DNA of 64,000 nucleotides from Roseiflexus sp. RS-1. GTDB taxonomy: Bacteria; Chloroflexota; Chloroflexia; Chloroflexales; Roseiflexaceae. The stretch covers positions 2,976,001-3,040,000 of the forward strand of contig NC_009523.1 of the NCBI RefSeq assembly GCF_000016665.1, given 5' to 3'. Below are positions 34,070 to 43,882 of the stretch, piece by piece. Under the pieces are notes generated by a model, which was not told the DNA's origin, searched no databases, and worked only from the letters and a program-made list of their open reading frames with translations. Every line of letters starts with the position of its first letter. Position 1 is the stretch's first letter. Position numbers and translations under genes: made by a program.

Positions 34070-35254
34070 TCAGGCAGAATAGAGACGACCGTCCTCGACG
34101 CGCCAGCGACGTGCGCGTTTGAGAAATTCAACGCTAAAGTCGTCGGTGCCGGTGGCGGTAACAATCGTTTGTTGACCGGGACGTTCAATAACATCCTGCA
34201 CATACGCTCGCCGTTCGGCATCCAGTTCCGAAAGCACGTCATCCAGCAGGAGCACCGGCGTATCGCCGGTGCGCGCCCGCATCAGTTCCGCCTCGCCAAG
34301 TTTGAGCGCCAGCGTCGCACTGCGTTGCTGTCCGCGCGAACCGTATGCGCCCATCGGGATGTTGCCGACAGTGATCAGCAGATCGTCACGGTGCGGACCG
34401 ATCAGCGTCTGTCCCCGACCGATCTCGTCGTCGCGCAGATGTACCAGGTGCGCCAGAAACGCCTGCTCGATCATTCGACTGTCGGACGCTGGATCGATGC
34501 CTGCCACGCTACTCTGGTAGGTCACAACGAGCGGCGTATCACTGCCGGACATCCGGCAGTAGAGCGGTCCCGCCAGCGCATTGAGATCAACAACTGCACG
34601 GAGCCGTTCACGCAGCAGATAGGCGCCCGCCATCGCCAGTTCCCGATCCCAGAAAGCCAGTTCGTCGCCAGCATACCGTAACGGACGGCGCCCGTCACGC
34701 CAGGCGCGCAACAGGCTGTTGCGCTGTTGAACCACTTTCTGGTAGTGCGCCAGGGTGCGGACGTAGCGCCCTTCGATCTGCGAGAGGGTCACATCGAGAT
34801 ACCGACGACGTTCGGCAGGTGCGCCGGTGACCAGCGCAATATCAGCTGGGGTGAAGAGCACCACACGCAGGTTGCCCACCAGGTCGAGCGCGCGCACGGT
34901 CTTACGGTCTACCCGCACGGTCTTGATCGTCGGGGAAATGCTGCCGGGTGACTCTTCGTCGGAGCGACGCTGCACCACCACTTCGAGACGCACGCGCCCG
35001 TCTGCGCGCACGACGTCACACACCAGTCGCGCAAAAGGGGGAACGCCAATGTCCCCCTGCGCCTCGAAACGCACCAGTTCGCGATCCGCTCCGGCGCGCG
35101 GCGAGCGAGTCGTCGCCAGGAAGTAAATCGCTTCGAGCACGGTCGTTTTACCGGCGGCATTCGGACCGTAGAGCAGAATCACACCCGGTTCGAGCGTCAG
35201 ATCGAGCCGTTCGTAGTTGCGGAAGTCGCGTAGACTGAGGTGTGACACATGCAT
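34070..35254 (-). CDS. recF: DNA replication and repair protein RecF
   Basis: A 394-residue SMC-like ATPase that loads RecA at gaps with RecO/RecR. It begins [19 protein letters not shown] and has Walker [11 protein letters not shown]. The later signature contains [22 protein letters not shown] and Walker [16 protein letters not shown]. Length is normal. The start is 35254 or an in-frame ATG four codons upstream (35266); longer readings overlap idi2. It lies 26 bases after idi2 on the same strand, far from dnaA/dnaN. Confidence 0.95.
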   Translation of the reverse strand: MHVSHLSLRDFRNYERLDLTLEPGVILLYGPNAAGKTTVLEAIYFLATTRSPRAGADRELVRFEAQGDIGVPPFARLVCDVVRADGRVRLEVVVQRRSDEESPGSISPTIKTVRVDRKTVRALDLVGNLRVVLFTPADIALVTGAPAERRRYLDVTLSQIEGRYVRTLAHYQKVVQQRNSLLRAWRDGRRPLRYAGDELAFWDRELAMAGAYLLRERLRAVVDLNALAGPLYCRMSGSDTPLVVTYQSSVAGIDPASDSRMIEQAFLAHLVHLRDDEIGRGQTLIGPHRDDLLITVGNIPMGAYGSRGQQRSATLALKLGEAELMRARTGDTPVLLLDDVLSELDAERRAYVQDVIERPGQQTIVTATGTDDFSVEFLKRARRWRVEDGRLYSA

Positions 35255-35280
35255 ACCAGCGACCATTGGACGTACAGCGC

Positions 35281-36318
35281 TCAGACCCGTTCGAGGCGCA
35301 ACCGCCGCAGCGCTGTCAGGTCGCCGCACCCGGTGCAAAACATTGCGATCCGCAGTTCGTCGATATAGGTCTGCAAACTTTCGATGACTGCCACCGCGCC
35401 ACGTTCATCGACCGCAGGAATGAGCGCGGGTCGCGCAGTGGCGGCAAGGTCGGCGCCAAGCGCAATCGCCTTTGCCACATCGACGCCGCTTCGCACACCG
35501 CCACTGCCGATGATCGTAATGTCGGGAAGCGCAGCGCGCACCTGACGGATCGCCTCGGTGGTGGGAATGCCCCATCCGGCAAAAGCGCCAGCCACCTGTG
35601 CACCGCGCCCGGTAGTATGGCGGTATCGCTCGACTTCGCTCCAGCTGGTGCCACCAGCGCCAGCGACATCGATAATTTTCACGCCGGCATCAACCAGACG
35701 TCGCGCCGTCGCTGCACCAATGCCGTTTCCCACTTCTTTGGCAATCACCGGCACATCGAGGCGCAGGCACACTTCTTCGATCCGCCGCAACAATCCTTTG
35801 AAGTTGGTGTTCCCTTCGGGTTGAACGGCTTCCTGCAACGCATTGAAGTGCAGCACCAGCGCGTCGGCTTCGATCATATCGACCGCGCGACGACATTCAT
35901 CCACGCCAAAACCGTAGTTGAGCTGTACGGCGCCGAGATTCGCCAGCAATGGGATCGTGGGCGCGACGTGGCGAACGCGATAGGTGTCCGCCAGGCGCGG
36001 ATCAACCAGTGCTGCGCGCTGCGAACCGACCCCCATCGCCAGTCCAAGCGCTTCGGCAGCTTCAGCGAGCGCCACATTGATCCGCGCCACATCACGCGCA
36101 CCGCCGGTCATTGAACTGATGAGAAGCGGCGCGCGCATTCGTTTTCCCAGAAACGTCACACTGGTATCGATTTCGGCAAGGTCGAGTTCAGGTGCAGCTT
36201 CGTGCGGCAGGCGGTAAGCGGCGAAACCGGTAGTGACCCCTTTGGCGGCAACATCTTCACCCAGCACAATGCGCACGTGATCGAGCTTGCGGCTGCTCGT
36301 CTGTTCAGATTCGCTCAT
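35281..36318 (-). CDS. fni: Type 2 isopentenyl-diphosphate delta-isomerase
   Basis: A 345-residue FMN-dependent isomerase interconverting IPP and DMAPP for carotenoid, chlorophyll and quinone side chains. Features are RKLDHVRI near the N-terminus, [47 protein letters not shown] and the FMN-phosphate loop [11 protein letters not shown] 36318 has GAGGA at good spacing. An extended -10 lies 29-37 bases upstream. It is likely cotranscribed with recF. Confidence 0.95.
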   Translation of the reverse strand: MSESEQTSSRKLDHVRIVLGEDVAAKGVTTGFAAYRLPHEAAPELDLAEIDTSVTFLGKRMRAPLLISSMTGGARDVARINVALAEAAEALGLAMGVGSQRAALVDPRLADTYRVRHVAPTIPLLANLGAVQLNYGFGVDECRRAVDMIEADALVLHFNALQEAVQPEGNTNFKGLLRRIEEVCLRLDVPVIAKEVGNGIGAATARRLVDAGVKIIDVAGAGGTSWSEVERYRHTTGRGAQVAGAFAGWGIPTTEAIRQVRAALPDITIIGSGGVRSGVDVAKAIALGADLAATARPALIPAVDERGAVAVIESLQTYIDELRIAMFCTGCGDLTALRRLRLERV

Positions 36319-36346
36319 AGTTTTCCTCGTCGGATGCGTAACCGTC

Positions 36347-36355
36347 ATGATACCA
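36347..36355 (-). promoter_or_regulatory. Extended -10 for idi2-recF
   Basis: TGGTATCAT on the minus strand just upstream of the idi2 leader, identical to the element at 16029-16037. Confidence 0.5.
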
Positions 36356-36411
36356 GATTACTGGAAGCGCTGCGCATTGGATGTTCGATGGCGGAAGCGT
36401 CAGCATGATCG

Positions 36412-36417
36412 GCTATA
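36412..36417 (+). promoter_or_regulatory. Candidate -10 upstream of the cyclophilin gene
   Basis: TATAAT followed by about 275 bases of repeat-containing leader before the GTG at 36694. Whether it drives that gene is uncertain. Confidence 0.3.
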
Positions 36418-36431
36418 ATATCGGTTTGTCT

Positions 36432-36459
36432 GAGGCGCGAGGCGCGAGGGGCGAGGGGC
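36432..36459. repeat. GAGGCGC/GAGGGGC heptamer array, 4 units
   Basis: GAGGCGC twice, then GAGGGGC twice, with a 7-bp period. It is a third heptamer family, again between genes. The rest of 36349-36693 holds GC-rich repeats (including a CTCTG-type element near 36613) and no gene. Confidence 0.7.
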
Positions 36460-36693
36460 AGAGTGGTGGGACGACGTAGGCGCAGCGCCGCTGCGCCCGT
36501 ACCGGCAGCGGGGCAATGGTGGGGGCGCGAGGGGATGAGGCGCAAGAGGATTGAAAGTTACAGGGGGGGTTGCAGGGAGCAACGTTGCACCGCAACGTCA
36601 CTGCGCCGCTGCGCTCCTCTGTACCCCCTGTGGCTCTGTGATTTGAAATCACGATGATGCAACAGTGAACATACACCCATAAGGAGGAGATGT

Positions 36694-37446
36694 GTGAGTC
36701 AGACTTCCCGGAGCAAAAAAACGCATGAACCGGCGCCGCAGGGCGTCTCGCCAGCCGGGATTGTGGCTGCGGTCGCCATCATCGTCCTCTTCGTCGCGCT
36801 GGGGATTATGCTGGCGCAATCTGGCAGCAATGCCCGGCAACAGGTCGCTGAACCAACGCCAGCGCCATTTGCGGCTGCGCCACCGGCATCTGGCAGCATG
36901 CCTGGCAGGCTGCCAGCGGACGTTGCTGCGCGCAATGGGTTCTATACCGCGCCCCCGCCGATGACGATCAACCCGGCGCGGACCTACACTGCGACAATCA
37001 CTACGCCTCGCGGCGATATTGTTATCAGGCTGCGTCCTGATCTTGCGCCGGAAACGGTCAACAACTTTGTCTTTCTGGCGCGTGAAGGATTCTACGATGG
37101 CGTGACCTGGCATCGGGTGTTGCCCGGCTTTATGGCGCAGGGGGGCGATCCGACCGGAACCGGTACAGGAGGACCCGGATATACGATCAAGGATGAGTTC
37201 AGTCCGGACATGATCTTCGACCGACCTGGAATTGTGGCGATGGCGCGAACGCCCATGCCCAACAGCGCCGGATCGCAGTTCTTCATCACTACCGCACCGG
37301 CGCCCCACCTGAATGGTCAGTACACTATTTTCGGCGAGGTGATCCAGGGGCAGGAGATCGTCAACGGAATCCCGCTGCGTGACCCGGATGCCAATCCAAC
37401 TGAACCGGGAGAACAGATGCTCAAGGTGACGATCACCGAGCAATGA
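36694..37446 (+). CDS. Membrane-anchored cyclophilin-type peptidyl-prolyl isomerase
   Basis: A 250-residue protein: short basic N-terminus, one helix at about residues 20-41, an 80-residue Pro/Ala linker, then a cyclophilin domain from about residue 95. The domain shows GDIVIRL, VNNFVFLAREGFYDGVTWHR, GFMAQGGDPTGTGTGGPGY and GSQFFITT. It would assist protein folding outside the cytoplasmic membrane. The start is GTG at 36694 with AAGGAGG ahead. It ends two bases from the convergent MutL-like gene. Confidence 0.92.
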   Translation: MSQTSRSKKTHEPAPQGVSPAGIVAAVAIIVLFVALGIMLAQSGSNARQQVAEPTPAPFAAAPPASGSMPGRLPADVAARNGFYTAPPPMTINPARTYTATITTPRGDIVIRLRPDLAPETVNNFVFLAREGFYDGVTWHRVLPGFMAQGGDPTGTGTGGPGYTIKDEFSPDMIFDRPGIVAMARTPMPNSAGSQFFITTAPAPHLNGQYTIFGEVIQGQEIVNGIPLRDPDANPTEPGEQMLKVTITEQ

Positions 37447-37448
37447 TG

Positions 37449-39458
37449 CTACTTGCGGCGGAAGAATCCGCGTTTCTTCGGCTCTTCGACCGTCTGCCGC
37501 AGTTTTGCCAGGTCGCTCTCGATGCTGCCGCTCGCAACAGGCATTTCAGTTGTCGGACGGCTTTCACCGGGACGCAGCGGCGCCGGGATGACCGGCGCGG
37601 TCAGCACGGGGAGCGACGCCTCAACGACGCTATCGAGCGCAGGGTAGGGCAGAGGTTCGCGCTCGATGCCCAGCGCCATCAGCCACGACCAGAGCGCCTG
37701 CTGACGCGCCTGCGCGTCTTCCGGCAGGCGCAACGGTCTTCCGCGGGCATCGATGACCACACCGAGGGTGCTGCCATGGATGGCAGCCAGTTCTGAAGAC
37801 ACTTCCGCACCGGGCGCATTTCTGCCGATCCGCACGCCAGCAGCCGGGCGCAGCGTCAACGTGCCGTACCGACCAGGAGACAGGTTTAGACGCGCAATTT
37901 CGCCGTGAGCGACGCGCACCGTGTGCGTTGCGCCTCCTTCTACACGCAACTCGGCTTCAACAGCCAGTTCCCCTGCGTGACCTTCACCCAGCGTTGTTAC
38001 AACGGTCGCCAGCGGAGAGTTGTGCATCAGATCGCGTTCAAAAAGGGTCAATGCAGCATCAGGTTCGGAGAAAGCGAGCACACCACAGGCATTGATCAGA
38101 CCGAGCGCATCAAGATGGAGATCGAGCGCCATCATGTTCTCTTTCGATGTTGGTTGCAAGGCGTCGAGAACGGTCAGCGTCGTCAGTCCGGGATGCGGCG
38201 CATGCCGGAAGACCCCGCCGCCGATGAAGACACGGTCGTAAGCAGCGTCAGGGTGCTCGTCCAGCAGTTCTTCCAGCACGCACGACAGCGCCTCGCGCGC
38301 AACAGCATGCTCGATCAAAAGATCCTCACGGGTGAGCGGCGGAATGTGCGGACGCAGCATCTTGTTGAGCAGCCAGTGCACCAGATCACGCTCACTGATC
38401 GGGAATGGCAGCCAGCGTCGAATCGCTTCGACTCCCCGACGCGCCAGGACTGCACCGATCCCATACCCGATGCCGACGCCGCCCAACACCACCGGACTGT
38501 AACGCCCCTGGCTACACAGGTGCGCAGTTGTGCTCATTCCGCCGACATCCAGAGCAAGAACGCCGCTCCGGGTCTGCCCGGCGATAAAGCGCGTCATTAC
38601 GCCTGCTGCATCACATGAAGCGCGCGCTGGCACACGTGTCAATGCCGATATGCGTGCGAGCCGGGGCATCATCAAACGATCATACAGACGGACGATCTCA
38701 CGGCGCACCGGTTCGAGACACTCGACATCGAGCGTCGGTCGGATGTTGTCGGTAACGATCAGATCGGCGCGATCCGCAAGCGCAGCCGCAACCCTGTCAC
38801 GCGCCTGGCTGTTCCCGGCAAAAAGAACCGGTCGCCGTGCAACACTGCGCATTTGCTGACCCTGCGTATCGACCTGAATGTTCAACGACGCCAATCCGAT
38901 AATGTGCGCCAGGCGAACCAGCGCTTCCTGCGCACCCCCCTCGATCCCGCCGACGATCAACACTGCATCGGGGCGCACACCAAGGAGCGATTGCACCTGC
39001 CGCTCGATCCAGGTCAATCCAGAATCACCGATCACTCCGATCTGTTCCTGGCGTACCGCATCGTCGAGCGTGATCGTCTGGAGCACATGCGTGTATGTTG
39101 CACGTGCAGCACGCCGGGCGCTCCGCGCCGAAATGTCGCCAGCGATTGCGGCAATCACCAGACCCATCAAGCCAGCGGCGCTGCTGCACACGACCACACC
39201 ATCGATCCCCTGACCCTCTGCGTTCTTTGGCGTAACGAGTGTGCCATTGTCGATCAGGCGACGACCAGTTTGCTCCTCGATATGGCGGGCTGCTTCAAGA
39301 ATGGCAGACGCCGGATCATCAGCCGGTGCGAGACCGCCTGGCGCTTCGGATTGACCGATCAGGCGCGTTTCGCCATCAACAGCGTCAACCAGCCAGACAT
39401 GCGTCATCACGCTACCAATGTCGGCAACCAGAAGAGCGTGGAGTTTTGGCTCGGACAT
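37449..39458 (-). CDS. GlmL/MutL-family ASKHA ATPase-like protein
   Basis: A 669-residue protein of the glutamate mutase L family. The ASKHA nucleotide site is readable: phosphate-1 VADIGSVMTHVWLVD, phosphate-2 ALDVGGMSTTAHL and adenosine motif VFIGGGVFRHAP. Known members sit next to B12-dependent glutamate or ornithine mutases, but none is here. It is about 200 residues longer than the typical member, with a C-terminal beta-rich extension from about residue 490. It is the last gene of a five-gene operon of membrane proteins, 19 bases after the preceding stop. I infer an ATP-driven role in that complex. Confidence 0.82.
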   Translation of the reverse strand: MSEPKLHALLVADIGSVMTHVWLVDAVDGETRLIGQSEAPGGLAPADDPASAILEAARHIEEQTGRRLIDNGTLVTPKNAEGQGIDGVVVCSSAAGLMGLVIAAIAGDISARSARRAARATYTHVLQTITLDDAVRQEQIGVIGDSGLTWIERQVQSLLGVRPDAVLIVGGIEGGAQEALVRLAHIIGLASLNIQVDTQGQQMRSVARRPVLFAGNSQARDRVAAALADRADLIVTDNIRPTLDVECLEPVRREIVRLYDRLMMPRLARISALTRVPARASCDAAGVMTRFIAGQTRSGVLALDVGGMSTTAHLCSQGRYSPVVLGGVGIGYGIGAVLARRGVEAIRRWLPFPISERDLVHWLLNKMLRPHIPPLTREDLLIEHAVAREALSCVLEELLDEHPDAAYDRVFIGGGVFRHAPHPGLTTLTVLDALQPTSKENMMALDLHLDALGLINACGVLAFSEPDAALTLFERDLMHNSPLATVVTTLGEGHAGELAVEAELRVEGGATHTVRVAHGEIARLNLSPGRYGTLTLRPAAGVRIGRNAPGAEVSSELAAIHGSTLGVVIDARGRPLRLPEDAQARQQALWSWLMALGIEREPLPYPALDSVVEASLPVLTAPVIPAPLRPGESRPTTEMPVASGSIESDLAKLRQTVEEPKKRGFFRRK

Positions 39459-39477
39459 GCGATGCGATTTCCTGTTC

Positions 39478-40125
39478 TCAGGCGCCAAAGAAACTGCGAA
39501 CGACCGCCAGCACAAAGTTCAACCGTTCAACCAATGCACTCAGATAACTCTGCAACGCACCGGCAAAGAAAAAGCCGAACGCGACCATGATCAACCAGTG
39601 CCCGATCGTGGCTATTCCTCTGATCATGCGTCCGCTGCGGCTCTCCGGCGGCGTCGTGTAATAGAAGGACGCAAGCGTCAGAACAGTCCCGATGACCAGC
39701 ACTGTAACTCCAGCGATCGCACCGATGTCTCCAGAGGGTGCGCGTGCGGTATCACGGATCTGTGGCAGTAATGTGCCGATGATCGCGCCGCCGATCGCCA
39801 GCGCTCCTCCAACGCCGAAGACGAGCGCCAGCGGAATGTTCGCCAGCCACGACAGGCGCTGATCACCGGTGATACGAGGCAGCAGCAACACGCCGAGCGC
39901 CAGCGGCACGCCATAGAGCCAGATCATCGGCGGTTCAGCGCTCAACAGCGCCACCACTGCAGGACGGAGCGCCTGATGGTAGGCTACCACGAATGCCAGA
40001 CCGAGCGATACGCCAACGAACAGATACTGCGCGATACGAAACAATGGGTTGTCGCCTGCGATGCGGCTCAGAACCATCAGCGTCAGTACTGCTGCAACGA
40101 TATTGACGATGATGTCCTGAGTCAT
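39478..40125 (-). CDS. Polytopic membrane protein, operon member, function unknown
   Basis: A 215-residue protein with about six transmembrane helices and short loops. It starts MTQDIIVNIVAAVLTLMVLS, and a short loop of about 15 residues contains QIRDTARAPSG. I recognise no family. Its ATGA start overlaps the stop of the scaffold gene by 4 bases, a sign of translational coupling and probably of joint assembly. AGGAG lies 6 bases before the ATG. Confidence 0.8.
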   Translation of the reverse strand: MTQDIIVNIVAAVLTLMVLSRIAGDNPLFRIAQYLFVGVSLGLAFVVAYHQALRPAVVALLSAEPPMIWLYGVPLALGVLLLPRITGDQRLSWLANIPLALVFGVGGALAIGGAIIGTLLPQIRDTARAPSGDIGAIAGVTVLVIGTVLTLASFYYTTPPESRSGRMIRGIATIGHWLIMVAFGFFFAGALQSYLSALVERLNFVLAVVRSFFGA

Positions 40126-43100
40126 GATCGTCTCCTGCGCAGTGCAGCAACACCGACACCTGCCAGACCGAAGAGCAGAACAAGGGCGAACAGCAGAGTT
40201 GCCAGCCGCTGTTGTGCGATAGACCTGGCGATCATTGGATCGAATGAACCGGCATTCTGTCCAAGCGCAGCATACGCCAGTGCGCCACGGCGACCGGCAA
40301 GCGCCGTAACACCAGGCTGACGCATATACGGCTGCACAATCGGCGCCGCCTCTTCCGGCAGCAGGAAGACAAGTGACACCGGGCGGTCACCCGTCTGCGC
40401 CTGAGGATAGACCTGCTCCATCCATCCCTGGACGTCGGGTGTATCGTCTGCGAGAACAATGATGAGCGACAGATCATTCAGGCGCGCGATAGGATGACCG
40501 GTGTCGACGCCTGTGATCAGCACGCTGCCGGTGGCATCATCACCGCGGTAATCGCTGCGGAGCACAGTTTGAAAATCGCGCCCCACCATGCGTAGCGCCA
40601 TTTCGCCGCCGGGTTTGTAACCCAACAGGAGGTACCCTTCTCCTTGCTGGCGGTAACCCGCCTGGCGCAGGGTATCGAGAAGATCAAACTGTAACAATGT
40701 TCCCTGGGGATCAGTGCTCACCAATATCAGCTTGACATTCTGCGCTATCAACTGTCCGATCACCGCCTGTTCCAGGGGTCGCAATTCACCGACGCGCCGG
40801 GCATCCCACTCGTAGCCAATCAACACAACGTCGTTTGCGCCAAGTGCTGCGATTTGCTGGTATATCCCCGATGCGCCAGGGATAACCGGCGGCGTTTCAA
40901 GCGCCGGGACAAGCCCCGGAACCATGATGGCGACGATAACCAGGATGAGCAGAACCATCGAGATCATGCGCTCAAGACCAATGCGTTGAAGCGCGCCTAT
41001 CGGTTCAGGAAGCGGCAACGGCGTCGCAGCCGGGATTGGCTCGGCAGCCAGACGACTCAGAAGGTTGAGCGCTGCAACCTGTTCTTCAGTGCGTTTTGGC
41101 GCCGGAGGAGGAGGCAGTTTTGGCGTGGTGACCGTCACGCCGGTAATCGTCTCATCCTCTGCAATGCTGCCAAGACGTGTCAACCAGTCGAGATCGCGTC
41201 CGCTGAGCGGAGGTGGTTCCGGTTTTGGCTCCGGCTCGACACGCAACCATTCCGGCAGATCCATCCCGCTGAGCAGATCGCTGGATCCCCGCGGTGCAGC
41301 AGGTTCGGTTGTGTAGGACCGACCATCGTAGGCATCGGTTGCCGCAGGGACTTCAGCGCCGCGCAACCAGTCCGGCAATCCCGTCGCTCCTGGCGACGCA
41401 TCGGGCGCCTGAAGCCAGTCTGGCAGATCGGACGGTGTTGACGGGGGTGCGACAGGTTTCTCTTCCACCGAAGGAATGTCGGGAGTGGATAGTGCGCCGG
41501 TCAGCCAGTCGGGCAAGTCGCCAGCCGGCGGCGCGGTCTCCACTGGCGCAGCGGGAGGTGCAGGCGGCGCGGCGGCAATGTCGCGCAACCAGTCGGGCAG
41601 GTCGCCAGCCGGCGGCGTGGTTTCCGCGACCGGCGCCGATGGCGCAGCGGGAGGTGCAGGCGGTTGAGCGGCGATGTCGCGCAACCAGTCGGGCAGGTCG
41701 CCAGCCGGCGGCGCGGTCTCCGCGACCGGCGCAACCGGCGCGGCGGGAGGTGCAGGCGGTTGAGCGGCGATGTCACGCAACCAGTCGGGCAGGTCGCTGG
41801 CGGGCGGCGCGGTCTCCGCAACCGGCGCAGATGGCGCGGCAGGCGGTTGAGCGGCGATGTCGCGCAACCAGTCGGGCAGGTCGCTGGCGGGCGGCGCGGT
41901 CTCCGCAACCGGCGCAGATGGCGCGGCAGGCGGTTGAGCGGCGATGTCACGCAACCAGTCGGGCAGGTCGCTGGCGGGCGGCGCGGTCTCCGCAACCGGC
42001 GCAGATGGCGCGGCAGGCGGTTGAGCGGCGATGTCACGCAACCAGTCGGGCAGGTCGCTGGCGGGCGGCGCGGTCTCCGCAACCGGCGCAGATGGCGCGG
42101 CAGGCGGTTGAGCGGCGATGTCACGCAACCAGTCGGGCAGGTCGCCAGCCAGCGGCGCGGTCTCCGCAACCGGCGCAGATGGCGCGGCAGGCGGTTGAGC
42201 AGCGATGTCACGCAACCAGTCGGGCAGGTCGCTGGCGGGCGGTGCTGCGGGAGGCGCCGACGGCGTGGCGGCGATGTCGCGCAACCAGTCAGGCAGGTCG
42301 CCAGCGGGTGGTGCTGCGGGCATCGGCGCATCTGGCGCGGCGGGAGATGCAGGCGGTTGGGCGGCAATGTCACGCATCCAGTCGGGCAGGTCGCCAGCAG
42401 ATCGGGATTCTTCCGGTGATGCTTTCGTTGGTTCATCCTGGCGCAGCCAGGCAGGAAGTTCCTCCCCACGCGATGCGGTTTGCGGGGCAGGTGACGCCTG
42501 CGATGCGTTATCGACCGGCAATTCGCGCAACCACGCCGGGAGATCGACCGGTTCAATCGACTCATCAACAGCGCCAGACGCGGGGGGAAAGGTGCTACCG
42601 GCAGGTTGTTCCGGCGACTCATCAGATCCGTGGTCGAGTTGTTCGCCGATCAACCACGATGGCGCTTCGACGTCCTCGCCGCCGTCTGACCTGGTCGGTT
42701 GTTCGCCGATCAACCACGATGGCGCTTCGATGTCGCTGCCTGTCCCGGTCTGCGGAACATCCCCCGGCTCACCGGCGAATGTGAAGGGGGGCGGTTCAGT
42801 CCCGGCTTCCTCTTCGGGTGGTACGATAGTTGCACGCAGCGACTGAAGCCAGGAAGGTGGCGATACCTCTGGTGGCGCGGTCGTTTCAGTGGATGGGTGA
42901 ACCGTTTGATCGGGAACAGGCAACCAATCTGGCTCTGGATGCGACGGTTCGGGCGTCTGACTCAACCAGTCAGGAGTGGCAGACGGGGGTGCTTCGTCCT
43001 CATCGCGCAGCCACTCAGGCAAGCCAGCAAAAAGCGGGTCGCCGCTCGCCGGTTGATCAACATCCGGCGGCTTTGGCGGCAACGGCACATCTTGAAGCCA

Positions 43101-43136
43101 GGGCGGCAAATGAGGATTACGCTTCGACTGGCTCAC
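40122..43136 (-). CDS. Repeat-rich LPxWL-motif scaffold with C-terminal membrane domain
   Basis: A 1004-residue protein I cannot assign to a family. Residues 1 to about 700 are Pro/Ala/Asp-rich and disordered-looking, with more than twenty PxWL motifs. The core is about ten DLPDWLRDIAAQPPAAPS-type units, several in exact 87-bp (29-residue) tandem repeats at about 41848-42205. Then come a transmembrane helix (MISMVLLILVIVAIMVPGLV), a folded domain of about 270 residues with VVLIGYEWDARRVGELRPL, and a final helix with a basic RRRRS tail. The GTG start at 43136 has GGGAG upstream; ATG 43193 is an alternative. Confidence 0.8.
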   Translation of the reverse strand: MSQSKRNPHLPPWLQDVPLPPKPPDVDQPASGDPLFAGLPEWLRDEDEAPPSATPDWLSQTPEPSHPEPDWLPVPDQTVHPSTETTAPPEVSPPSWLQSLRATIVPPEEEAGTEPPPFTFAGEPGDVPQTGTGSDIEAPSWLIGEQPTRSDGGEDVEAPSWLIGEQLDHGSDESPEQPAGSTFPPASGAVDESIEPVDLPAWLRELPVDNASQASPAPQTASRGEELPAWLRQDEPTKASPEESRSAGDLPDWMRDIAAQPPASPAAPDAPMPAAPPAGDLPDWLRDIAATPSAPPAAPPASDLPDWLRDIAAQPPAAPSAPVAETAPLAGDLPDWLRDIAAQPPAAPSAPVAETAPPASDLPDWLRDIAAQPPAAPSAPVAETAPPASDLPDWLRDIAAQPPAAPSAPVAETAPPASDLPDWLRDIAAQPPAAPSAPVAETAPPASDLPDWLRDIAAQPPAPPAAPVAPVAETAPPAGDLPDWLRDIAAQPPAPPAAPSAPVAETTPPAGDLPDWLRDIAAAPPAPPAAPVETAPPAGDLPDWLTGALSTPDIPSVEEKPVAPPSTPSDLPDWLQAPDASPGATGLPDWLRGAEVPAATDAYDGRSYTTEPAAPRGSSDLLSGMDLPEWLRVEPEPKPEPPPLSGRDLDWLTRLGSIAEDETITGVTVTTPKLPPPPAPKRTEEQVAALNLLSRLAAEPIPAATPLPLPEPIGALQRIGLERMISMVLLILVIVAIMVPGLVPALETPPVIPGASGIYQQIAALGANDVVLIGYEWDARRVGELRPLEQAVIGQLIAQNVKLILVSTDPQGTLLQFDLLDTLRQAGYRQQGEGYLLLGYKPGGEMALRMVGRDFQTVLRSDYRGDDATGSVLITGVDTGHPIARLNDLSLIIVLADDTPDVQGWMEQVYPQAQTGDRPVSLVFLLPEEAAPIVQPYMRQPGVTALAGRRGALAYAALGQNAGSFDPMIARSIAQQRLATLLFALVLLFGLAGVGVAALRRRRS
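41848..42204. repeat. 87-bp coding tandem repeats within the scaffold gene
   Basis: The TGAGCGGCGATGTC landmark recurs every 87 bases (for example 41848, 41935, 42022), with nearly identical copies encoding a 29-residue DLPDWLRDIAAQ unit. Near-identity at DNA level implies recent expansion or homogenisation. Confidence 0.88.
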
Positions 43137-43196
43137 CACCCGCTCCCTGGACGCTGATATTTCTGAAGCGGCGAACCGCCTGGAAGCGTCCATTCA

Positions 43197-43868
43197 TCAA
43201 CGATCAAGGTACGGTTGATCGAACCCGAGCAACACCCGTACCCCTGCAACCAATGCGCCGATAGCAGCGCCGATCAGTAAGCCGCGTGCAGCGGCAAGCA
43301 CGACATAATCCGAAAACCAGCGCAGACCGTCACCGATCAATGGCGCCAGTTCCAGTTGCGGCAACGCCGTCGCAACGAGCACAGCCAGCGCCACCATAAT
43401 GATCACCAGCGCGTCGGCGGTACGGCGCCGCGCGGCACGCAGCGCGGCGCTCAGGCTAAAAAACGTCAGCAGCGCCAGCAGCGAACTTGCCAGCGGCGTG
43501 TAGACTGCGCTGAAAACAATGCGAACTGGTTGTTCGATCAGGCTCGACGGGAACGTGAGGCTGCCATCCGGGTTCTGCAATGGGTACAGTGTTCCCACAA
43601 CAATGACAACGACCATTGCTGCCAGGAGGATCAGGCTATACCCCCAATCCGTGTCACGCCGTGTAACGCGCCCGATATGATTGCCAGCGACATTCACCAG
43701 ACCGACCACCAGTGCCAGCGCAGCAATCAGAGCCGCCCAGTCGAGCACCGTTTGCGCCAGAAAACTGACGACCGGCAACGGACCGGTGAAATCAAGCAGC
43801 ACCAGCAGTCCAACGACACCGGCGACCAGAGTGGCGACCAGGCGTTTTGGATCGCGCAGAAAGGACAT
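43197..43868 (-). CDS. Polytopic membrane protein, operon member, function unknown
   Basis: A 223-residue protein with about six transmembrane helices, opening MSFLRDPKRLVATLVAGVVG and ending in a short hydrophilic GFDQPYLDR tail. No family is recognised. GGAG lies 7 bases before the ATG. It starts 14 bases after the DUF6754-like gene stop, and its stop is about 60 bases before the preferred GTG start of the scaffold gene (or 3 bases before the alternative ATG). Confidence 0.8.
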   Translation of the reverse strand: MSFLRDPKRLVATLVAGVVGLLVLLDFTGPLPVVSFLAQTVLDWAALIAALALVVGLVNVAGNHIGRVTRRDTDWGYSLILLAAMVVVIVVGTLYPLQNPDGSLTFPSSLIEQPVRIVFSAVYTPLASSLLALLTFFSLSAALRAARRRTADALVIIMVALAVLVATALPQLELAPLIGDGLRWFSDYVVLAAARGLLIGAAIGALVAGVRVLLGFDQPYLDR

Positions 43869-43882
43869 CGCATCACTCCGCG

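Noticed and set aside
41294-42784. 496-codon plus-strand frame opposite the scaffold gene
   Set aside because: It is the antisense of the GC-rich 87-bp repeats; composition is Arg/Ala/Gln-rich and it matches no family.
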